A stretch of DNA of 45,811 bases, taken from positions 1-45,811 of the forward strand of contig NZ_WTFF01000018.1 in NCBI RefSeq assembly GCF_019400985.1. Direction: 5' to 3'. A model generated the notes under the pieces. It was not told where the DNA came from. It saw only the letters and a list, made by a program, of their open reading frames with translations, and made no database searches. Origin of the DNA: Streptomyces bambusae (GTDB lineage Bacteria > Actinomycetota > Actinomycetes > Streptomycetales > Streptomycetaceae). The translations under genes were made by a program, and so were the position numbers. Shown here one piece after another: positions 32,126 to 40,760 of this stretch (position 1 is the first letter of the stretch; every line of letters begins with the position of its first letter).

Positions 32126-33025
32126 ATGACAACGGTCGCCCCCAAGTCGGTGGACCCCGAGGTCGACGCGATCAGGCACCACTACGAGGTCAGCAATGAC
32201 TTCTACCGGCTGCTGCTGGGCCCCACGATGATGTACTCCGGCGGGTACTGGGAGGAGGGTGAGGACCTCGTCGCCACCCTCGACGAGGCCCAGGAGCGCA
32301 AGCTCGACAAGTTCGCGGAGCTCGCGGGCGTCCAGGCCGGCGGCGACGCCAAGCGCGTGCTGGACATCGGCTGCGGCTGGGGCACGATGCTCAACCGCCT
32401 CACCACCGTCCACGGCGCGGAGGCCGGGGTGGGCCTGACCCTGTCCCGCACCCAGGAAGCCTTCATCGACGGCCTGGGCAACCCGAAGATCACCACGCTC
32501 GTGCAGAGCTGGGCCGACTACAAGGTCGCCGACGACAGCGAGAAGTACGACGCGGCGTTCTGCATCAACGCGCTGGAGCACTTCGTCTCCTCCAACCTGC
32601 CGCCGAAGGAGCGCACCAAGCGCTACCGCTTCTTCTTCCAGCAGGTCGCGAACGCCCTCAACCCGGGCGGCAAGTTCGTGCTGCACACCATGACCGCCGA
32701 GGCGCTGCCGATGAACCGCGCGCTGCTCGACGACCTGAAGTTCCTCCAGCGCTCCGAGTTCGAGGGCTGCCACATCCCGCACCTGAGCGAGCTGAGCGCC
32801 GCCGCCGAGGGCCTCTTCGAGATCGACGAGATCGTCAACGAGCGCGAGTCGTTCGCGATGGCCTGCCGCGCCTGGCTGGTGCTGCTCGCCGAGCGCCGTG
32901 ACGAGGCCGTGGCCATGGAGGGCGAGGAGGTCGTCGCCCGCTTCGAGCGCTACCTGGACATCTTCGCGTACACGCTCGAGGACAAGTTCTTCAACAACTT
33001 CCGCGTCACCATCACGCGCCGCTGA
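32126..33025 (+). CDS. SAM-dependent methyltransferase of the cyclopropane-fatty-acid-synthase family
   Basis: A 299-residue protein. HHYEVSNDFY (18-27) and PTMMYSGGYW are CFA-synthase signatures; VLDIGCGWG (75-83) is the SAM loop and the C-terminus NNFRVTITRR is also typical. Family members methylate or cyclopropanate double bonds, and some C-methylate other substrates. A substrate in this pathway is likely since it heads the oxidase operon. AGG-type ribosome site before ATG 32126; followed by the monooxygenase after 11 bases. Confidence 0.85.
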   Translation: MTTVAPKSVDPEVDAIRHHYEVSNDFYRLLLGPTMMYSGGYWEEGEDLVATLDEAQERKLDKFAELAGVQAGGDAKRVLDIGCGWGTMLNRLTTVHGAEAGVGLTLSRTQEAFIDGLGNPKITTLVQSWADYKVADDSEKYDAAFCINALEHFVSSNLPPKERTKRYRFFFQQVANALNPGGKFVLHTMTAEALPMNRALLDDLKFLQRSEFEGCHIPHLSELSAAAEGLFEIDEIVNERESFAMACRAWLVLLAERRDEAVAMEGEEVVARFERYLDIFAYTLEDKFFNNFRVTITRR

Positions 33026-33036
33026 AGGAGGCCGAC

Positions 33037-34605
33037 GTGACGAGCATTCTCGAACCGGCCACGGACGGCGGGGCCCGCCCGGCCGCCGAACCGGCCCCCG
33101 GCGGCCGCGGCCCGACCCGGCACCTGCGGGTCGCGGTCATCGGCACGGGCTTCTCCGGCCTGGGCACCGCCGTGCGCCTGCTGCAGTCGGGCATCGACGA
33201 CTTCCTGGTGTTCGAGCGGGCCGACGAGGTCGGGGGCACCTGGCGCGACAACAGCTACCCGGGGTGTGCGTGCGACGTCATGTCCCACCTGTACTCCTTC
33301 TCGTTCGCCAGGAACCCGAACTGGAAGTCCACGTTCGGCAAGCAGGACGAGCTGTACGCCTACCTGCGCGACGTCGCCGACCGCTTCGGCGTACGCCCGC
33401 ACATCCGCTTCGGGCACGAGCTGCTCGCGGCCCGCTGGGACGAGGGCGAGCGCCACTGGCGCATCGAGACCTCGCAGGGCGAGTACACCGCGCAGGTGCT
33501 GGTGACGGGCACGGGCTACCTGAGCGAGCCGGCCGTCCCCGACATCAAGGGCATCACGTCCTTCGAGGGCAAGATCTTCCACTCCTCGCAGTGGGACCAC
33601 GACCACGACCTCACGGGCCGCAACGTCGCCGTGATCGGTACGGGCGCCAGCGCCATCCAGTTCGTGCCGAAGATCCAGCCCGAGGTCGGACGCATGGACC
33701 TCTACCAGCGCACGCCCCCGTGGATCGGCCCCAAGAACGACAAGCCCACCAGCCCGCTCCAGGCGAAGCTGCTGCGCTCCCTGCCCGGCTACCAGAGCTT
33801 CCGGCGGAACTTCAACATGTGGGGCCGGGAGATCCTGGCCTTCGTCATGGCCCGCCCCAAGGTCGCCGGCAAGATGCAGAAGATGGCCTCGGACCACCTG
33901 AAGAAGTCGGTCCCCGACGAGGCCCTGCGGGCGAAGCTGACGCCCGACTACGTGATGGCCTGCAAGCGGCTGCTGTTCTCCAACGCCTGGTACCCGGCGA
34001 TCCAGCAGCCCAACGTGGACCTCGTCACCGACGCGATCGCCGAGGTGCGGGCCACCTCGATCGTCACCCGGGACGGCACCGAGCGCGAGGTCGACACCAT
34101 CATCCTCGGTACGGGCTTCCAGGCGACGGACCGGCCCGTGGCACGGCGGATCTGGGGCCGGGGCGGCCTCGCGCTGCGCGAGGCGTGGAAGGACGGCAAC
34201 GGCATGGCCGCGCACCGCGGCACGACCGTGGCCGGCTTCCCGAACCTGTTCATGCTGCTCGGCCCGAACACCACGCTGGGCCACTCCTCGCAGGTCGTGA
34301 TGATCGAGGCGCAGATCCAGTACCTGCTGGACGCGCTGAAGCAGATGGACAAGCGCGGCCTGGCCAGCGTGGAGGTGCGCCGCGAGGCGCAGGACGCCTG
34401 GAACGAGGCGCTGGACGCCAAGCTCGACGGCACCGTGTGGAACGCCGGGAACTGCAACAGCTGGTACCTGGACGCCAGCGGCCGCAACCCGTCGATCTGG
34501 CCGACGTACACCTGGCGCTTCCGTCGCGCCACCAAGCGGTTCGACCTGAGCGAGTACCAGCTCGCCTCGCGGGTGCACACGCCCGAGCCGGTACGCCACC
34601 AGTAG
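33037..34605 (+). CDS. Flavin-dependent Baeyer-Villiger-type monooxygenase
   Basis: A 522-residue class B flavoprotein. FAD loop GTGFSGLG (36-43), the Baeyer-Villiger fingerprint F-x-G-x-x-x-H-x-x-x-W-D (FEGKIFHSSQWD, about 175-186), NADP loop GTGASAI and a late ATG-like motif LGTGFQATD. It should insert oxygen into a ketone or hydroxylate a substrate. A GGAGG site precedes GTG 33037. The first 28 residues are probably disordered. Confidence 0.88.
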   Translation: MTSILEPATDGGARPAAEPAPGGRGPTRHLRVAVIGTGFSGLGTAVRLLQSGIDDFLVFERADEVGGTWRDNSYPGCACDVMSHLYSFSFARNPNWKSTFGKQDELYAYLRDVADRFGVRPHIRFGHELLAARWDEGERHWRIETSQGEYTAQVLVTGTGYLSEPAVPDIKGITSFEGKIFHSSQWDHDHDLTGRNVAVIGTGASAIQFVPKIQPEVGRMDLYQRTPPWIGPKNDKPTSPLQAKLLRSLPGYQSFRRNFNMWGREILAFVMARPKVAGKMQKMASDHLKKSVPDEALRAKLTPDYVMACKRLLFSNAWYPAIQQPNVDLVTDAIAEVRATSIVTRDGTEREVDTIILGTGFQATDRPVARRIWGRGGLALREAWKDGNGMAAHRGTTVAGFPNLFMLLGPNTTLGHSSQVVMIEAQIQYLLDALKQMDKRGLASVEVRREAQDAWNEALDAKLDGTVWNAGNCNSWYLDASGRNPSIWPTYTWRFRRATKRFDLSEYQLASRVHTPEPVRHQ

Positions 34606-34625
34606 GAATTGGGAGACGCACGCAG

Positions 34626-36161
34626 ATGAGCTCTACCCCGAGAACCACGGCCGGCCCCACTGCCGCCGGCGCTGCCGCCCAGCCGTCGCGGCGCGGTCTG
34701 CTGCGCGGCGCGGCGGTGGCCGCCGTCGCCGTCGTCGGCTGGAACGCCGCCAACCAGACCTGGGCGACGGCCGCGGAGGCCGGCAAGCGGGACATCGTCC
34801 CGGTGCCGAACCTGGTCGGCACCCTGGAGACGTCCCCCGCCACGGTGGACGCCTTCAGCCACGACTTCGGCCACTTCTTCGACAACGCCAAGCCGTGGGC
34901 GGTCCTGCGGCCCGGCTGCGTCCAGGACATCGTCACCATCGTCAACTACGCCCGGGTCAACGGCATCAAGGTCGCCGTCAACGGCCAGGGCGGCACCGGA
35001 ACCGACATCGAGTCCCACTCGGTGTACGGACAGGCGCGGGTGCCCGGCGGCATCTCCATCGACGCCAAGGGCCTTTCGAAGATCCTGTCCATCGGCAACG
35101 ACTACGCGGTGGTCGAGTCCGGCGTCACCTGGGGCCAGCTGACCGACGCCACCCTGGCGCTGGGCAAGACCCCGCCGGCGCTGCCGGACTACCTGTACAT
35201 CTCCGTCGGCGGCACCCTGTCGGTCGGCGGGATCGGCGGCACGGTGCAGAAGCACGGCCTGATGGTCGACACCGTGCAGGCCATCGACATCGTCACCGCC
35301 GACGGCAGGCTGGTCACGGCCACCCCGTGGCTGCGCGCGGACCTGTTCAACGCGGCCATGGCGGGCGCCGGCCAGGTCGGCATCATCGTCCGGGTCAACG
35401 TCAAGCTGGTCCCGGCGCCGAAGCGGTCGGTCATCTTCAGCCTCTTCTACGCCGACCTGGAGACGTACCTCGCGGACTCCGAGAAGGTCATGGCCGAGGG
35501 CCGCTTCCAGGTCCACGCGGGCGAGATGCTGCAGAAGGCGGACGGTTCGGGCTGGCGCTACAAGATGGAGGTCGGCGCCAACTACGACACCACCCCGCCG
35601 GACCGGGACCGGCTCCTGGCCGACCTGCACGACGTACGCGCCGACGCGGTCATCGAGGACGTCTCGTTCCGCGACTACATGTTCCGCCTCGACGCCTACG
35701 AGGCGTACCTGAAGTCCAGCGGGCACTGGTACACGCCGAAGCCGTGGCTGAGCATGTTCCTGCCGGCGTCCAAGACCAAGACGTTCATGAAGCTGGTCGA
35801 GCAGGAGCTGAACGCGGACTCCCTCGGCGGCGGGTTCCTGCTCTTCTACCCGTACTACACCTCGAAGATCCGCCGCCCCCTGGCGGTACAGCCGGCCGAG
35901 TCCGTCGGCTACCTCTTCGACCTGCTGCGCTTCCCCAACCCGGGGGACACCGGCATCCAGGCCATGCTCGACCAGAACCGCCGCCTGTACGACATCGCCC
36001 GCTCCATGGGCGCCAAGCGCTACCTGGTGGGCTCCATCCCGAACATGACGCAGGCGGACTGGAAGGCCCACTACGGCAACCGCTGGTCGGCCTTCGCCTA
36101 CGCCAAGAAGAAGTACGACCCGACCAACATCTTCACCCCCGGCCAGGGCATCTTCACCTGA
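34626..36161 (+). CDS. Tat-exported FAD-linked oxidase (cytokinin-dehydrogenase/BBE-like)
   Basis: A 511-residue flavoprotein. The N-terminus has a twin-arginine motif SRRGLL (21-26) followed by a hydrophobic run and an Ala-rich cleavage zone near 45-55. The PCMH FAD domain has WAVLRPGCVQDIV and the covalent-FAD motif ESHSVYGQA (His131), as in cytokinin dehydrogenases, then SVGGTLSVGGIGG. The C-terminal domain resembles the cytokinin-dehydrogenase cap with DPTNIFTPGQGIF at the end. Being exported in folded form, it probably performs a late oxidation or oxidative ring closure outside the membrane. A strong terminator follows. Confidence 0.85.
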   Translation: MSSTPRTTAGPTAAGAAAQPSRRGLLRGAAVAAVAVVGWNAANQTWATAAEAGKRDIVPVPNLVGTLETSPATVDAFSHDFGHFFDNAKPWAVLRPGCVQDIVTIVNYARVNGIKVAVNGQGGTGTDIESHSVYGQARVPGGISIDAKGLSKILSIGNDYAVVESGVTWGQLTDATLALGKTPPALPDYLYISVGGTLSVGGIGGTVQKHGLMVDTVQAIDIVTADGRLVTATPWLRADLFNAAMAGAGQVGIIVRVNVKLVPAPKRSVIFSLFYADLETYLADSEKVMAEGRFQVHAGEMLQKADGSGWRYKMEVGANYDTTPPDRDRLLADLHDVRADAVIEDVSFRDYMFRLDAYEAYLKSSGHWYTPKPWLSMFLPASKTKTFMKLVEQELNADSLGGGFLLFYPYYTSKIRRPLAVQPAESVGYLFDLLRFPNPGDTGIQAMLDQNRRLYDIARSMGAKRYLVGSIPNMTQADWKAHYGNRWSAFAYAKKKYDPTNIFTPGQGIFT

Positions 36162-36187
36162 CAGCCCCGACCGGACGCGTGAATCCC

Positions 36188-36237
36188 GGCGGCGGGGGTG
36201 GGGATGAGGGACCCCGCCCCCGCCGCCTCCCCTTTTT
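36188..36237 (+). terminator. Intrinsic terminator with T-run
   Basis: 16-bp arms GGCGGCGGGGGTGGGG / CCCCGCCCCCGCCGCC (one G-U) with loop ATGAGGGA, then TCCCCTTTTTCC. A T-run is rare in this DNA, so this is a convincing rho-independent terminator. It ends only 16 bases before the next ATG, so SRPBCC, hydrolase and PPTase translation needs read-through or an internal promoter. Confidence 0.85.
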
Positions 36238-36253
36238 CCGCAGGAGGACCGGC

Positions 36254-36730
36254 ATGACCACGTACGACCTGATCGACGAGGCGGTGATCGACGCCCCGGC
36301 GGCCGCCGTCTGGGACGCACTCGTCGCCGAGTTCCGCGGCGCCAAGCAGTGGTGGGTCCCGCACAACACGTTCACCACCGTCTCCGGCTCCCCCGACGCG
36401 GTCGGCGGCGAGGTCGGGGTCACGGTGCACACCAAGGGCGTCGACAACGGCGGGCTCAAGCTGCGCTTCACCGCCCGTACGACGGCCGTCGAGCCGGGCC
36501 GCCGGCTGGACATCGAGTACGTGGACGGGGTCTTCCGCGGGCCGAGCACCTTCACCCTGGAGCCGCTCGGCGATGGCCGCACCCGCCTGGCCATGCACTT
36601 CAGCGCGCGCCCGCACGGCTGGCTGAAGCTGCTGTCGAAGGTCGCGGACCTGGGCGCGGAGCACTCGCGCGGCACCCTGGCGGCGTTCGAGTCGCTCGAC
36701 CGGCGTCTGTCGGCGGGAGAGCGCGCATGA
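36254..36730 (+). CDS. SRPBCC-family (START-like) protein
   Basis: A 158-residue helix-grip protein: DEAVIDAPAAAVWDAL at the start, LKLRFTARTTAVEPGRRLDIEY and GPSTFTLEPLGDGRTRLAMHF form the sheet, and a long C-terminal helix ends the fold. Members act as cyclases, lipid-binding or substrate-holding proteins. AGGAGG precedes the ATG by 7 bases. The stop overlaps the hydrolase start (ATGA). Confidence 0.8.
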   Translation: MTTYDLIDEAVIDAPAAAVWDALVAEFRGAKQWWVPHNTFTTVSGSPDAVGGEVGVTVHTKGVDNGGLKLRFTARTTAVEPGRRLDIEYVDGVFRGPSTFTLEPLGDGRTRLAMHFSARPHGWLKLLSKVADLGAEHSRGTLAAFESLDRRLSAGERA

Positions 36731-37566
36731 CCGCCGTGGCCGAGGCGACCCGGGAGACGACGGTCCGTACGGACGACGGCGCGGAGCTGGCCGTCACCGT
36801 CCTGGCCCCGCTCGCCGGTCCTGCCCCGGCCGGCGACGCCGTCCTGGTGCACGGCTGGGCGCACTCGCGCCGTGCCTGGGGCACCGTCGCCGACCGGCTG
36901 ATCCGGGCGGGGTACCGGGTGGTGCTGTACGACCAGCGCGGCCACGGCGCCTCCACCCTGGGCCGTTCGCCGCTGTCGGTGGAACGGCTCGGCGCCGACC
37001 TGGCGGCCGTCCTCGGGGAGACCGCGGCGCGCGAGGCGGTCGTCGTGGGCCACTCGGGCGGCGGCTTCGCGGCCCTGTCGTACGCCGCGCACCACCCGGA
37101 GGCGGCGCGGCTGCGCGGGCTGGTGCTGCTCGGCACGGCGGCGCACGGCCAGGACACCCCCGACAGCGAGGTCAAGATGATGGGCAGCGCCTTCTTCACC
37201 TGGGCCCTGTCCCGCCCCGCCCTGGGCCGCAAGCTCCTGGGCGCCAACACCATGTCCCCGCACGCCGACCGGTGGGCCCGGGAGATCAACCGCCAGCTGT
37301 TCTCCGCCACCGTCCCGCGGGTGCGGGCGGACTTCTTCCGCTGCACGCGCGGCTGGGACGTCCGCGAGGCGCTGGCCCCGGTCCGCGTCCCGGCGGTCGT
37401 GCTGCACGGCGACCAGGACAAGGTCATCGACATCGCGCTGGCGAGGACGCTGGCGGACGTGCTGCCCGCCGCCCGCTTCGAGACGGTCCCGGACACCGGC
37501 CACATGCTGCCGCTGGAGCGCCCGCTCCCGGTGGTCGCCGCGGTGGCCGAGCTCTCGTCCCGCTGA
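36727..37566 (+). CDS. Alpha/beta-fold hydrolase
   Basis: A 279-residue hydrolase: HGWAHSRRAW (oxyanion), DQRGHGAST, nucleophile in VGHSGGGFA, Asp in HGDQDKVI and His in DTGHMLPLE. The layout matches haloperoxidase-like and ester-hydrolysing members. It could be a thioesterase or act on a lactone made by the monooxygenase. No signal peptide. Confidence 0.85.
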   Translation: MTAVAEATRETTVRTDDGAELAVTVLAPLAGPAPAGDAVLVHGWAHSRRAWGTVADRLIRAGYRVVLYDQRGHGASTLGRSPLSVERLGADLAAVLGETAAREAVVVGHSGGGFAALSYAAHHPEAARLRGLVLLGTAAHGQDTPDSEVKMMGSAFFTWALSRPALGRKLLGANTMSPHADRWAREINRQLFSATVPRVRADFFRCTRGWDVREALAPVRVPAVVLHGDQDKVIDIALARTLADVLPAARFETVPDTGHMLPLERPLPVVAAVAELSSR

Positions 37567-37578
37567 CGGGGACCGTCG

Positions 37579-38241
37579 ATGATCGAGCAGCTCCTCCCCC
37601 CGGGCGTCACGTCGTCGGAGGCCTTCGACGACGCGGCGCCCGCCCCGCTGTTCCCGGCGGAGGCCGCCCTGATGGCGGGCCGGCGGGCGCGCCGGCGCCG
37701 GCAGTTCGCCACCGCCCGCGCCTGCGCCCGGCGCTGCCTGTCCCAGCTGGGGCGGCGCCCGGTCGCGCTGCTGCCCGGGCCGGGCGGGGCCCCGGCGTGG
37801 CCGGACGGCGTGGTCGGCAGCATCACCCACTGCGACGGCTACCGTGCGGCGGTGGCCGCCCACGCCCGCGACACCGCGGCCCTGGGCATCGACGCGGAGC
37901 CGGCCGGACCGCTGCCGCCGGGCGTGCTGTCCCTGATCGCCTCGGACACCGAGCGCGCGCACCTGGCGGAGCTGTCCGCGGCGGACCCGGCCACGCCCTG
38001 GGAGCGGCTGTTCTTCTCGGCGAAGGAAGCGACGTACAAGGCCTGGTACCCGGCGACGTCGACCTGGCTGGGCTTTCGCGACGCCACCCTCGCCCTCCGC
38101 CCCGACGGCACCTTCACCGCCACGCTGCACCCCCCGCAGCCGCCCCCGGTGGACCCGGTCTACGAGGGCCGCTGGCTGGCCTCGGAATCCCTGGTGATCA
38201 CGGCGGTCGCCCGCGGCTGGGGTGCGGTGCCTCCGGTGTAA
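37579..38241 (+). CDS. Sfp/EntD-type 4'-phosphopantetheinyl transferase
   Basis: A 220-residue protein with the family motifs SITHCDGYRAAVAA (about 81-94), LGIDAEP (about 103-109) and FFSAKEATYKAWYP (about 144-157), including the Mg-binding Asp/Glu and catalytic Lys. It converts apo to holo carrier proteins, here the PCP and ACP of this cluster. Last gene of the rightward operon, 12 bases after the hydrolase. Confidence 0.9.
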   Translation: MIEQLLPPGVTSSEAFDDAAPAPLFPAEAALMAGRRARRRRQFATARACARRCLSQLGRRPVALLPGPGGAPAWPDGVVGSITHCDGYRAAVAAHARDTAALGIDAEPAGPLPPGVLSLIASDTERAHLAELSAADPATPWERLFFSAKEATYKAWYPATSTWLGFRDATLALRPDGTFTATLHPPQPPPVDPVYEGRWLASESLVITAVARGWGAVPPV

Positions 38242-38283
38242 GGAGGGGTAGCCTCAGGCCACGCTCTGTGTAGTCGGGCGCCC

Positions 38284-39282
38284 CTACCGCGCCGGCAGGA
38301 CCACCGTTCTCGGAGGCAGCGTGGTCGGCTCCGGGGCGGTGGGGCGGATACCCGTGCGGAACTCCTGCGGGCTCATGCCGCGGACCCGCTTGAACGCCGC
38401 CGACAGTGCGAACGCCGAGCTGTAGCCCACCCGCCGGGCCACGCCCGCGACCGTGGCGTCCGGTTCGCGCAGCAGGTCGGCGGCCAGGGCCAGGCGCCAG
38501 CCCGTCAGGTACGCGACCGGGGGCTCGCCCACGACGTCGGTGAAGCGGCGGGCCAGGGAGGCCCGGGAGACGCCGACCTTGAGGGCGAGCTCCTCCACCG
38601 TCCAGCCGTGGGCCGGGTTCTCGTGCAGCAGCCGCAGCGCGGGGCCGACGACGGGGTCGCTCTGCGCCCGGTACCAGGTGGGGGCGCCGCTGCCCGGGGC
38701 GGCGAGCCAGGCGCGCAGTACGCCGATCAGCAGCAGGTCCAGCAGCCGGTCCAGGACGATCTCCTGGCCCGGCTCGTCCTTGCCGATCTCCGCGGTGAGC
38801 AGGGTGATCAGCGTGGTGTCGGCGGTCTCCGCCGGGCGGACCAGCAGGGTCGGCAGGGCGCTCAGCAGGCGGCGGCCGATCTCGCTCGGCGCCTGGTAGG
38901 TGCCGCTGAGCATCACCGCCGAGCCGGCGTCCTGCAGCGGGTCGCCCCAGGTGCGCACGCCCAGGGACATGCTCTCGGTGACGTCCTCGCCCTCCTCGGT
39001 GCTGCACCGCTGCTCGGGGCCGACGGTGATCAGGACCGGGGTGTCCGGGGAGTCGGCGACCGTGTACGGGTCGGGGCCGCGGACCACCGCCACGTCGCCC
39101 GGGCGGATGCGGACCGGGGTGCCGTGGTCGGGCAGCAGCCACGCCTCGCCGTGCACCATGGTCACGACCGACAGCGGCGCCCGGTCCTCCACCCGCAGCG
39201 ACCACGGGGGGTTGAAGACGGACTTCAGCAGGAACGCGCCGCGGGCCTTGGGGCCTTCGAGCAGTCCGGTCAGGGTGTCCAT
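38284..39282 (-). CDS. AraC-family regulator with cupin sensor domain
   Basis: A 332-residue protein: N-terminal cupin-type domain (1-190; HGEAWLLPDHG, RPGDVAVVRG) and C-terminal double HTH (225-315; VEELALKVGVSRASLARRF, then VAGVARRVGYSSAFALSAAFKR). Such regulators often control a nearby oxidoreductase gene. The DUF1772/hemerythrin/NmrA genes upstream on the same strand are candidate targets. Confidence 0.85.
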   Translation of the reverse strand: MDTLTGLLEGPKARGAFLLKSVFNPPWSLRVEDRAPLSVVTMVHGEAWLLPDHGTPVRIRPGDVAVVRGPDPYTVADSPDTPVLITVGPEQRCSTEEGEDVTESMSLGVRTWGDPLQDAGSAVMLSGTYQAPSEIGRRLLSALPTLLVRPAETADTTLITLLTAEIGKDEPGQEIVLDRLLDLLLIGVLRAWLAAPGSGAPTWYRAQSDPVVGPALRLLHENPAHGWTVEELALKVGVSRASLARRFTDVVGEPPVAYLTGWRLALAADLLREPDATVAGVARRVGYSSAFALSAAFKRVRGMSPQEFRTGIRPTAPEPTTLPPRTVVLPAR

Positions 39283-39383
39283 CGCCCCATCCTCCCTCGG
39301 TCGGGAAACACGTGGAAGCGCCCGCTCTCCCGCGGGGGACGGAAGAGAGAGCGGGCGCCGTTCACAGGGGCCCGGCCCGCGCG

Positions 39384-39520
39384 GGTCAGGCCGACGCGGG
39401 CCGGACCGGCGTGGGGTCGGGCCGACACGGGGTCAGGCCGACACGGGGTCAGGCCGACACAGGTCGGGCCGACACAGGTCAGGCCGACACAGGTCAGGCC
39501 GACACAGGTCAGGCCGACGC
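39384..39520. repeat. Tandem repeat (minisatellite), unit GTCAGGCCGACACAG
   Basis: About nine imperfect 15-16-base copies, the last ones nearly identical. Each unit contains TCA, a stop codon on the minus strand, and the last supplies the stop of the DUF1772 gene at 39509. It lies upstream of the AraC gene promoter region. The remaining gap 39283-39383 shows nothing I can support. Confidence 0.8.
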
Positions 39521-40006
39521 GCGGCCGTGCAGGGTCAGCGCACGGCCCAGCGCGGCGAGGGCCGCCGTACAGGCCACCGTGCGGACCACGTTGCCGCTGG
39601 TCCAGCGGCCGCCGAAGCGGGTCCGGGCCGCGGACAGGTCCGGCCCCGCCTTCGCCAGCTGGTTGTTCAGCGGGATGTTGACCACGGCGGTCACCGCCAG
39701 CGACAGCCCGTACAGCGCGAACGCCAGCCAGCCCCAGCGCGCCGCGTCGGGCCGTCCGCCGCGCTGCTGCTGCGCGGCCGCCACGCCGGTGGCGAGGAAG
39801 GCCCCGAGGAAGAGCAGCCCGAACAGGCCGTTGTCGATCGCCTCGTTGATGTTGCGCATGGCGGTGACGTACGTGTGGTCGTCGCCGCGCCCGAGGCCCG
39901 GCATCACCGAGATGTCGAAGGCGAAGTAGAGCCCGGCCATCAGGCCGGTGCCGACCGTCGCCGCGACCAGGGTGGCGGACTGGGTGCTCGTGCTCGTGCG
40001 GCTCAC
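39509..40006 (-). CDS. DUF1772 / anthrone-oxygenase-like membrane protein
   Basis: A 165-residue protein with four hydrophobic helices (about 10-32, 55-78, 90-112, 138-155) and the family blocks AGLYFAFDISVMPGL, MRNINEAI and NIPLNNQL. DUF1772 includes small oxygenases acting on anthrones in aromatic polyketide pathways but also many proteins of unknown role. The GTG start overlaps the hemerythrin-like stop (GTGA). The stop lies in a tandem repeat. Confidence 0.75.
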   Translation of the reverse strand: MSRTSTSTQSATLVAATVGTGLMAGLYFAFDISVMPGLGRGDDHTYVTAMRNINEAIDNGLFGLLFLGAFLATGVAAAQQQRGGRPDAARWGWLAFALYGLSLAVTAVVNIPLNNQLAKAGPDLSAARTRFGGRWTSGNVVRTVACTAALAALGRALTLHGRASA

Positions 40007-40659
40007 GTCAGGATTCCCTTCACGGTGCGCTCGTAGCGCCGGCGCAGCAGCGTCGCGCCGACCAGCCGGACCGGCGGCGGGATGGTGGCCGAGACGTGCG
40101 CGACGGAGGCCCGCGGCGCGCCGTCGAACATCCACGGCTGGAGGTACGTCATCACGCGCATCGGCGCGGTCCCGATCAGCTTGCGCTCCTCCGCCAGGTA
40201 CGCCCGCTCCCCGAGCCGGTCGAAGACGGGGAAGACGACCTCCTCCTCGGCGGCCAGGTGGTCGCGCAGGACGGTCTCGAAGTCGGCCGCCGCCACCACC
40301 AGGCCGTCACCGCCACGGCCGATCGCCGTGGAGACCGCGGCCATCGCCGCGTCCAGCGCCTCGTGGTCCTCGTGCAGTTCCCGGGCCTGCGAGTCGAAGT
40401 CGGCGTCGCGGGCCCGCAGTCCGGGCCACAGCACGTCGTCCTCGCTGGTGTGGTGCCATTCGATCACCTCGCGCAGCCGCTGCCACCATTCGGCGCCGGT
40501 GCCCCGCCACGCGGGCGCCGCCGCCCGCAGGCGTGCCGCGTCACGCCGCATGGCCATGTGCATCAGGGCGAAGCCGTGGTAGTGGGCGGGCAGCGCGGCG
40601 AGCCCGTGCTCGCTGGAGCGTGGGGCGGAGCCGGAGCCGGACGGCTCGGTAGTGGACAT
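40003..40659 (-). CDS. Hemerythrin-like (HHE) protein
   Basis: A 218-residue helical protein with His/Glu metal-site candidates: H29/H34 in YHGFALMHMA, EWHHTSEDDVLWP (about 67-79), HEDHEAL and LRDHLAAEEEVVFP. Hemerythrin-type di-iron proteins bind O2 or NO or act as redox sensors. It is co-translated with the DUF1772 gene. Confidence 0.8.
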   Translation of the reverse strand: MSTTEPSGSGSAPRSSEHGLAALPAHYHGFALMHMAMRRDAARLRAAAPAWRGTGAEWWQRLREVIEWHHTSEDDVLWPGLRARDADFDSQARELHEDHEALDAAMAAVSTAIGRGGDGLVVAAADFETVLRDHLAAEEEVVFPVFDRLGERAYLAEERKLIGTAPMRVMTYLQPWMFDGAPRASVAHVSATIPPPVRLVGATLLRRRYERTVKGILT

Positions 40660-40760
40660 CCAGGGCCTCCTCGTACCCGCACCACCCCGGACACCGGCGG
40701 GCGGCGGCCGTACCAGAGTCGCCGCCCGGCCGGACCGGGGTGACAGGGGCGGATCGCGGG

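Noticed and set aside
39384..39520. Attachment site or integrative element end
   Set aside because: No integrase, tRNA gene or second copy of the repeat elsewhere in the window.
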